Shown here: piece by piece, positions 36,820 to 41,014 of the stretch
Position numbering within the stretch: the stretch's first letter is position 1
Layout of the letters: every line of letters begins with the position of its first letter
DNA from: a virus
Virus record (IMG/VR): IMGVR_UViG_3300049789_000040
Span: 1-41,014 of that record
Length of the DNA: 41,014 nt
Strand: one strand, 5' to 3'
The notes under the pieces: model-generated
What the model was told of the DNA's origin: nothing
Seen by the model: the letters and a program-made list of their open reading frames with translations, nothing else
Databases searched by the model: none
Made by a program: the position numbers and the translations under genes

Positions 36820-38433
36820 ATGCGAGCGCTTCTGAGTTTGGCTTCACCTCCTTCTCGACGAATGGGCGGGGCCGATTGCGACCGGCCAACGGTAGTGGAA
36901 GTCCTAGGAGCCGATCCGCTCTATTATCAGGGACTCGTACATCCGCTGGCCTATATGGACTACAGCGGCACGAACAAGAAGCTCACGCGCGGATTTCGCA
37001 AACTGTTCTTGCTCCTGCCCGGGGCCGTCTACCTGGTCACGGACCCCGACCAACTCAGAGCACCCCAGCGCACGTACCGCGCCGTGCTTGACGGCCAAGT
37101 GGTGATTCTGGCGGATGCAGACGAGATCGACGCCCTTCCGGACGAGCAGCGGAGGAGCTGGTTGGCAGGGCAGCGCGCGAAGCTGGAGGCGCGGCGCAGT
37201 CCGCCGGCACCGAAGGTCCGCCGCGTGGAGGGGCGACGGACGTACCTGGGGACGGATGTGCTGACGGCCGCGCGCGAGCGCATCGCCCGTGTCTTCGACG
37301 ACTTCCCGCGCGTGTACGTGAGCTTCAGCGGCGGGAAGGACTCCACCGTGATGCTCCACCTAGTAGCGGAGGAGGCGCGGCGGCGCGGGCGTCGGTTTGG
37401 CCTCCTCTTCATCGACCTGGAGGCGCAGTACCGGCTGACCATCCAGCACCTGGAGGAGATGTTCGCGCTCTACGCCGACGTGACGGAGCCCTTCTGGGTG
37501 GCGCTCCCACTCAGCCTGCGCAATGCGGTGAGCAACATCGCGCCGAGGTGGCGCTGTTGGGACCCCGCAGCGCGAGAGATATGGGTGCGCGAGCCGCCAG
37601 CATTGGCCGTCACGAGCGGGGAGCGCTTCCCGTTCTTTTGCGAGGGCGAGGAATTCGAGGAGTTCACTCCCGACTTCGGCCACTGGTACAGCCAGGACCA
37701 GCTCACCTGCTGCCTGGTGGGCATCCGCACCGCCGAGTCGTTGAACCGCTGGCGCGCCATCGCGCGCCGCCGGGTAAGCCGCTACGACGGCCTCCCCTGG
37801 ACGAGTTGGCAGTCGCAGTCGCTCTTCAACGCCTATCCAATCTACGACTGGTCCACGGAGGACATCTGGACGTACCACGCTCGGACGGGGCTCCCCTACA
37901 ACAAGCTCTATGACCGAATGCACCAGGCCGGTCTCTCCATTCACCAGCAGCGCATTTGCCAGCCCTACGGGGACGACCAGAGGAAGGGGCTCTGGCTCTA
38001 CCAGGTGATCGAGCCGGAGACCTGGGGCCGCGTCGTGGCGCGCGTCGCCGGCGCGAACAGCGGCGCCCTCTACGCCCAGGAGAGCGGGAACATCCTCGGC
38101 CGCCTTCGCATCGCCAAGCCCGAGGGGCACACCTGGCGCAGCTTCGCCACGCTGCTGCTCGACACGATGCCCGAGCGCACCGCGGACCACTACCGCGAGA
38201 AGATTTCGGTCTTCCTCCGGTGGTGGGTCAGCAAGGGCTATCCCCAGATCCCGGACGAAGCACCGCACGGAGAAGAGGCGGCCAAGAAGGCCCCGAGCTG
38301 GCGGCGCATCTGCAAGGCGCTTCTTCGCAATGACTACTGGTGCAAGGGGCTGAGCTTCACGCAGACGAAGAGCCCCTACTATGAGAAGTACCGAAAGCAG
38401 CAGCGCGCGAGGAGTCGGGCATGGCGTCTCTGA
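36820..38433 (+). CDS. ibrA: IbrA-like PP-loop (PAPS reductase/DUF3440) protein
   Basis: A 537-aa protein. From residue 141 on it follows the DUF3440 layout: DVLTAARERIARVFD, the PP-loop SGGKDST (170-176), then YPIYDWSTEDIW, YNKLYDRM and EGHTWRSF. PP-loop proteins activate a substrate with ATP, and this family (PAPS-reductase-like) pairs with an IbrB-like ParB protein. In E. coli IbrA/IbrB act together on expression of prophage-encoded genes (known knowledge). Residues 1-140 are an extra N-terminal part with lower-GC codons that I do not recognise. Start at ATG 36820: GGAGGGG lies 7 bp before. Gene symbol by similarity of the family only. Confidence 0.75.
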   Translation: MRALLSLASPPSRRMGGADCDRPTVVEVLGADPLYYQGLVHPLAYMDYSGTNKKLTRGFRKLFLLLPGAVYLVTDPDQLRAPQRTYRAVLDGQVVILADADEIDALPDEQRRSWLAGQRAKLEARRSPPAPKVRRVEGRRTYLGTDVLTAARERIARVFDDFPRVYVSFSGGKDSTVMLHLVAEEARRRGRRFGLLFIDLEAQYRLTIQHLEEMFALYADVTEPFWVALPLSLRNAVSNIAPRWRCWDPAAREIWVREPPALAVTSGERFPFFCEGEEFEEFTPDFGHWYSQDQLTCCLVGIRTAESLNRWRAIARRRVSRYDGLPWTSWQSQSLFNAYPIYDWSTEDIWTYHARTGLPYNKLYDRMHQAGLSIHQQRICQPYGDDQRKGLWLYQVIEPETWGRVVARVAGANSGALYAQESGNILGRLRIAKPEGHTWRSFATLLLDTMPERTADHYREKISVFLRWWVSKGYPQIPDEAPHGEEAAKKAPSWRRICKALLRNDYWCKGLSFTQTKSPYYEKYRKQQRARSRAWRL

Positions 38434-39053
38434 CGGAATTGCTGGAGCAGTTGCAGCGCACCATCGCCGCCCTACCGCTGGCGGAGCGGGTGGAGGCGCT
38501 GAATCGCGCGCGGACCGCGCTCCACGAGGCGAGCCCCTTCCGCGCCGAGCCCGTGGACTTGGTGCTCTGGCTTCGCGGAGAGCAGGTAGGTGGGAACGAC
38601 TACAACCCCAACCGGGTCGCGCCACCAGAGATGGACCTTCTCCGGCGCAGCATCGAGGCAGATGGGTACACGCAACCCATCGTTGCGTACCCGCTCGATG
38701 GGTCAGACGAGGTGGTGGACGGCTTCCATCGTCATCTCGTCGGAAAGTCGCCCAGCGTTGCGGCTCGCCTCCATGGGTACCTTCCGGTGACCCGCATCCG
38801 GGCAGAGAGGGCCGACCGGGCGGATCGAATTGCGGCCACCATCCGGCACAACCGCGCGCGAGGGAAGCACGTCGTCAACGCCATGAGCGACATCGTTATG
38901 GACCTCCACCGGCGCAACTGGAGCGACGAGAAGATCGCCCGAGAGTTGGGGATGGACCCTGACGAAGTGACCCGCCTGAAGCAGATCACCGGCCTCGCCG
39001 AACTCTTCGCGGACCGGGAATTCTCCGAAGCGTGGGAGCCAGCAGGCGACTGA
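38421..39053 (+). CDS. ibrB: IbrB-like ParB-domain protein
   Basis: A 210-aa protein. The middle is a ParB N-terminal-like domain (NDYNPNRVAPPEMDLLRRSIEADGYTQPIVAYP, read in parts; then VVDGFHRHLVG), which in ParB relatives binds CTP or acts as a nuclease fold. The C-terminal part has a helix-turn-helix-like run (WSDEKIARELGMDPDEVTRLKQITG). It overlaps the IbrA-like gene by 13 bp, so the pair is made together. Likely partner of the IbrA-like protein; exact activity unknown. Confidence 0.75.
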   Translation: MASLTELLEQLQRTIAALPLAERVEALNRARTALHEASPFRAEPVDLVLWLRGEQVGGNDYNPNRVAPPEMDLLRRSIEADGYTQPIVAYPLDGSDEVVDGFHRHLVGKSPSVAARLHGYLPVTRIRAERADRADRIAATIRHNRARGKHVVNAMSDIVMDLHRRNWSDEKIARELGMDPDEVTRLKQITGLAELFADREFSEAWEPAGD

Positions 39054-39096
39054 TCCGCCATCGTCCACCCATTAGATTCTTTCACGCCGCGCCAGC

Positions 39097-39125
39097 TTGC
39101 ACACTCCGACGGACTGGTGCATATT
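39097..39125 (+). promoter_or_regulatory. Candidate promoter of last plus unit
   Basis: TTGCAC (39097-39102) and CATATT (39120-39125) with a 17-bp spacer, in a lower-GC patch of the gap after the IbrB-like gene. It would give the 275-aa gene its own start about 55 bp upstream of its ATG. Confidence 0.45.
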
Positions 39126-39188
39126 GCCTCTGTCAGCGCGGCGCTCCAGCCCGCTGAGGACGGGCCGCCCCGGCCCAGGAGAGCGGCG

Positions 39189-40016
39189 ATGGCTACCCAG
39201 CATGACAACCGATTCGCGCAGGCGACCGAGGGACTCCGCATCATCAAGGGCGGCGGGGTGGTCCGTGTGCAGGACTCCGAGACCACCTGGCTCTGCCGGG
39301 CGCGGGCCTGGCACGCCGCCCAGGCGCAGCTGGAGTCCCAGACACCGTGCGAGGATGAGCCGGACTACATGACCGGCGAGCAGGCCGCCTACGCGGCGCT
39401 CTGCCGGGCGGTGTCCTCCCCCATCCTCTCGGTAGGCGGGTCGGACCGGGGCTCGGAGTCGGAGCGCCGCACGCTCGCTCGGTGGGCGGCGAAGGCCGGG
39501 CTGCTGCCGGAGAGTCTGCGGTCCATGGTGGCGAGCGCCGACCGGGCCCCGGAGTGGCCTGGACGGGCGGAGGCCGGGCGCACTGGCGCGGAGGCGCGCC
39601 GGGCCTCGCGGCAGATGATCGGCGGCGCGAAGGTCGGCGACCACATCTACGTGCTGGTCGACCACCTCCGCGGCGATGGGCAGGAGGCTGAGGCGCGGGT
39701 CGCGGCCGATGCTGGCGGCTCGCCATACCTGTCGGTGAATGGTGTCATCCCCTACGCGGGCATGGTGGCCCGCTGGCTGTCGATGCCGTTCCGCATCCAT
39801 GGCGGGGATTCGCCGGACCAGGGCGAGCTGGTCGCCACCCTGCACGGCGGCATCGAGGTGCGCGCCGGCGCATGGGCGCCCGACAACATGGGCGGTCGGG
39901 TGGTGGTCGCCTCCGGGCGGGAGTTCCGCTGGCTCCACGACGCGGTGATGGCGCTGACGCCAGCGCCCGAGGTGCCGCTCTTCACGCCGGCCATCCCCGC
40001 CGCGGAGGCTCGGTAG
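39189..40016 (+). CDS. Hypothetical protein (275 aa)
   Basis: A 275-aa protein. The first third is helical (RAWHAAQAQL), the last half is beta-rich (GDHIYVLVDHLRGDG, YLSVNGVIPYAGM). Three Cys. No family recognised. ATG at 39189 with GGAGAG upstream; the open frame starts earlier but that part is the gap with the promoter. The next gene starts at once after its stop. Confidence 0.55.
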   Translation: MATQHDNRFAQATEGLRIIKGGGVVRVQDSETTWLCRARAWHAAQAQLESQTPCEDEPDYMTGEQAAYAALCRAVSSPILSVGGSDRGSESERRTLARWAAKAGLLPESLRSMVASADRAPEWPGRAEAGRTGAEARRASRQMIGGAKVGDHIYVLVDHLRGDGQEAEARVAADAGGSPYLSVNGVIPYAGMVARWLSMPFRIHGGDSPDQGELVATLHGGIEVRAGAWAPDNMGGRVVVASGREFRWLHDAVMALTPAPEVPLFTPAIPAAEAR

Positions 40017-40322
40017 ATGCCCGACCCCGATGCTTGCATGCGGTGCGGCTATGCGGTGGGCTATCACGCCGCGTGGTGCTCGGTCGGGCGCGACATTGCC
40101 CATTCGTTTGGGTACCGGGATCAGACCGAGATGATGGAATACCAGCGGGCGCTCGCGCTCGGCTATCCATCCCCGGTCGAACTCCGACGCGCCACCCGCG
40201 GCCAGCCGCACCAGCGGACGATGACGTGGCTGCGTCAACACCTGGAGTGGATGGAGTCGCATTCAGGGTGCGTCGCGAGCGACATTCGGTGCGGCGCCAC
40301 CGGCTGCAGGGTGCCGCGGTGA
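40017..40322 (+). CDS. Small Cys/His protein (101 aa)
   Basis: A 101-aa protein with CMRCGYAVGYHAAWC near the start (CxxC plus His and Cys, possible zinc site) and a further GCVASDIRCGATGC near the end. Stop overlaps the next GTG (GTGA). Function unknown. Confidence 0.55.
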   Translation: MPDPDACMRCGYAVGYHAAWCSVGRDIAHSFGYRDQTEMMEYQRALALGYPSPVELRRATRGQPHQRTMTWLRQHLEWMESHSGCVASDIRCGATGCRVPR

Positions 40323-40564
40323 GCGGTCTCTGCCGCAACGGCGACGGCCGCCAGGCGTTCCGGCGCGGCCTCTGCCGGCCCTGCTACGACGCCGTGCCAC
40401 ACCAGGAGCGCACGCCCGGCGGCAAGGTGGAGCTGGGCGCCGTGGACGTCCCGCCGGCCATGGTGGAGGAGATCGCCCGGGCGGCCCTCCGCGCCGGGCT
40501 GCAGGTGGCTGCGTGGCGGCGGCGGGCCTACGAGGAGCAGCTCCGCCGCGAAGCCCGCGGGTAA
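40319..40564 (+). CDS. Small zinc-knuckle-like protein (81 aa)
   Basis: An 81-aa protein starting VSGLCRNGDGRQAFRRGLCRPCYD, the layout of small phage proteins that hold one zinc by CxxC and another Cys. C-terminal part is helical (PPAMVEEIARAALRAG). GTG start. Last gene of the plus block. Confidence 0.6.
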   Translation: MSGLCRNGDGRQAFRRGLCRPCYDAVPHQERTPGGKVELGAVDVPPAMVEEIARAALRAGLQVAAWRRRAYEEQLRREARG

Positions 40565-40875
40565 TATCCGCAGTCCTACGCGTCTCTCCTGCAGGGGCTG
40601 GGCGCGGCCTGGACGGAACCCTCCTGCCGTCCCGGTCAGCGCCGCCCCTGGGGTTCAGGCCCTCTATCCCAGATGGGTCGCCGGTCAGCGCATCGTTGAT
40701 GCTGATCGGCTGCTCCGAGGCCAGGTCTCTGACTCGCTCGCCGCTTCTGTCCATGGATGTCCTCCATTGGCCGGCGCCACCCGGCGGTTGGACTGGCGAA
40801 TGTCTAGATGCCGTTCGGGCGCCAGTGCATCGGCCCCACCGGAGAAACGGACGAGGGGCGAAACATCACGCTGGG
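40565..40875. other. Gap of 311 bp without a convincing gene
   Basis: The space between convergent genes. It holds a 6-bp stem (GGACGG/CCGTCC, 40611-40632), a second weak stem near 40684-40709 and a repeated CCGGTCAGCGC (40632-40642 and 40682-40692). A minus-strand ATG at 40754 has a good GGAGG site, but its frame runs antisense through the 81-aa gene, so I do not call it. Confidence 0.5.
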
Positions 40876-41014
40876 CTACGCGGGCATTTCATCGTCATCA
40901 TCGGCGCCGGGCTTCGCCGGCGGTGGCTCCGGATTCAGCCAGGCCAGAATCTTGTCCGCGATCTCGTCCGTGACGTCGCTGCGCTTGGTTCTGCCGGGGT
41001 AGAGCTTCCCGAGC
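40876..41014 (-). CDS. C-terminal end of a protein cut by the window edge
   Basis: A 45-aa open end read on the minus strand: LYPGRTKRSDVTDEIADKIL, then LNPEPPPAKPGADDDDEMPA and a TAG stop at 40878-40876. High third-position GC and a clear acidic C-terminus suggest a real gene that begins beyond the right edge. Family not recognised. It is the only minus-strand gene at this end, so it may mark the start of another block. Confidence 0.5.
   Translation of the reverse strand, partial: LGKLYPGRTKRSDVTDEIADKILAWLNPEPPPAKPGADDDDEMPA

Noticed and set aside
40263-40754. 163-aa minus-strand frame with a GGAGG site at its start
   Set aside because: Most of it is antisense to the 81-aa gene and very rich in Arg and Pro, typical of a shadow frame.
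1-41014. Window as a complete circular genome
   Set aside because: The right-edge minus-strand frame meets a stop at 17-15 if the ends are joined, and lysis and integration genes are missing, so closure is not supported.
1-41014. tRNA genes, CRISPR arrays, insertion sequences
   Set aside because: No cloverleaf with a T-loop motif, no regularly spaced repeats and no transposase frame were seen by reading; a tRNAscan run would be decisive for tRNAs.

Overview
The window looks like about 41 kb of a temperate, short-tailed (podovirus-type, P22-like) phage or prophage from a very GC-rich host. Nearly every gene has G or C in third codon positions, GTG starts are frequent, and neighbouring genes are chained by ATGA, GTGA or TGATG overlaps. 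A myxobacterial host is the best guess. It rests on two lipoprotein genes at the left edge: one has a collagen-like Gly-X-Y stretch, and the other has a CTPYQP start and a four-cysteine (Dickkopf-like) tail of a kind common in myxobacteria. No rRNA, tRNA, CRISPR array, integrase, transposase, DNA polymerase or lysis gene is visible, so the phage probably continues beyond one or both edges.

Layout. (1) 163-1280, plus strand: two overlapping lipoprotein genes that run head-on into the tail-fibre gene with a 1-bp gap; they look like morons. (2) 32004 down to 1282, minus strand: one co-directional block of about 31 kb. Its early part (32.0-21.3 kb) has many small, often cysteine-rich proteins, a DUF2303-like protein, a C5-cytosine methyltransferase, a MazG-like NTP pyrophosphohydrolase, a short Gp37/Gp68 (DUF5131)-like protein, a replication-initiator-like protein, an HU/IHF-family protein, a RusA-like resolvase candidate and a divergent N6-adenine methyltransferase-like protein. 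Its late part (21.2-1.3 kb) is a classic head-to-tail order: TerS, five mini-genes, TerL, a cysteine protein, portal, two small proteins that share a motif, an exported-looking protein, scaffold, major capsid, decoration-like protein, gp4-like adaptor, gp10-like beta-rich tail protein, a GNAT acetyltransferase, four internal/ejection-type proteins and a tail fibre. No tape-measure or contractile-tail gene is present, which fits a podovirus.

(3) 32188-40564, plus strand: a divergent block. It starts with a 66-aa ribbon-helix-helix (RHH) protein whose start codon sits 7 bp from a 14-bp inverted repeat that carries a promoter on each strand. It continues with many small zinc-knuckle-like proteins, a radical SAM enzyme (CxxxCxxC), an IbrA-like PP-loop (PAPS-reductase/DUF3440) protein with an extra N-terminal segment, an IbrB-like ParB-fold protein, and a last three-gene unit with its own candidate promoter. 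(4) 40876-41014, minus strand: the C-terminal end of a gene cut by the window edge.

How it fits together. The RHH protein at the two-way promoter is the natural candidate for the switch between the minus block (replication, packaging, virion) and the plus block (accessory and regulatory). The two methyltransferases would protect or mark phage DNA. IbrA/IbrB-like pairs are known as regulators of prophage-encoded genes. The items most worth follow-up are this operator, the IbrAB plus radical SAM module, four dispersed copies of a 25-bp palindrome (three of them inside reading frames and translated in the same phase), a duplicated 31-bp intergenic element upstream of terS and of the exported-protein gene, and a low-GC segment with mutually exclusive hairpins at 32690-32856.
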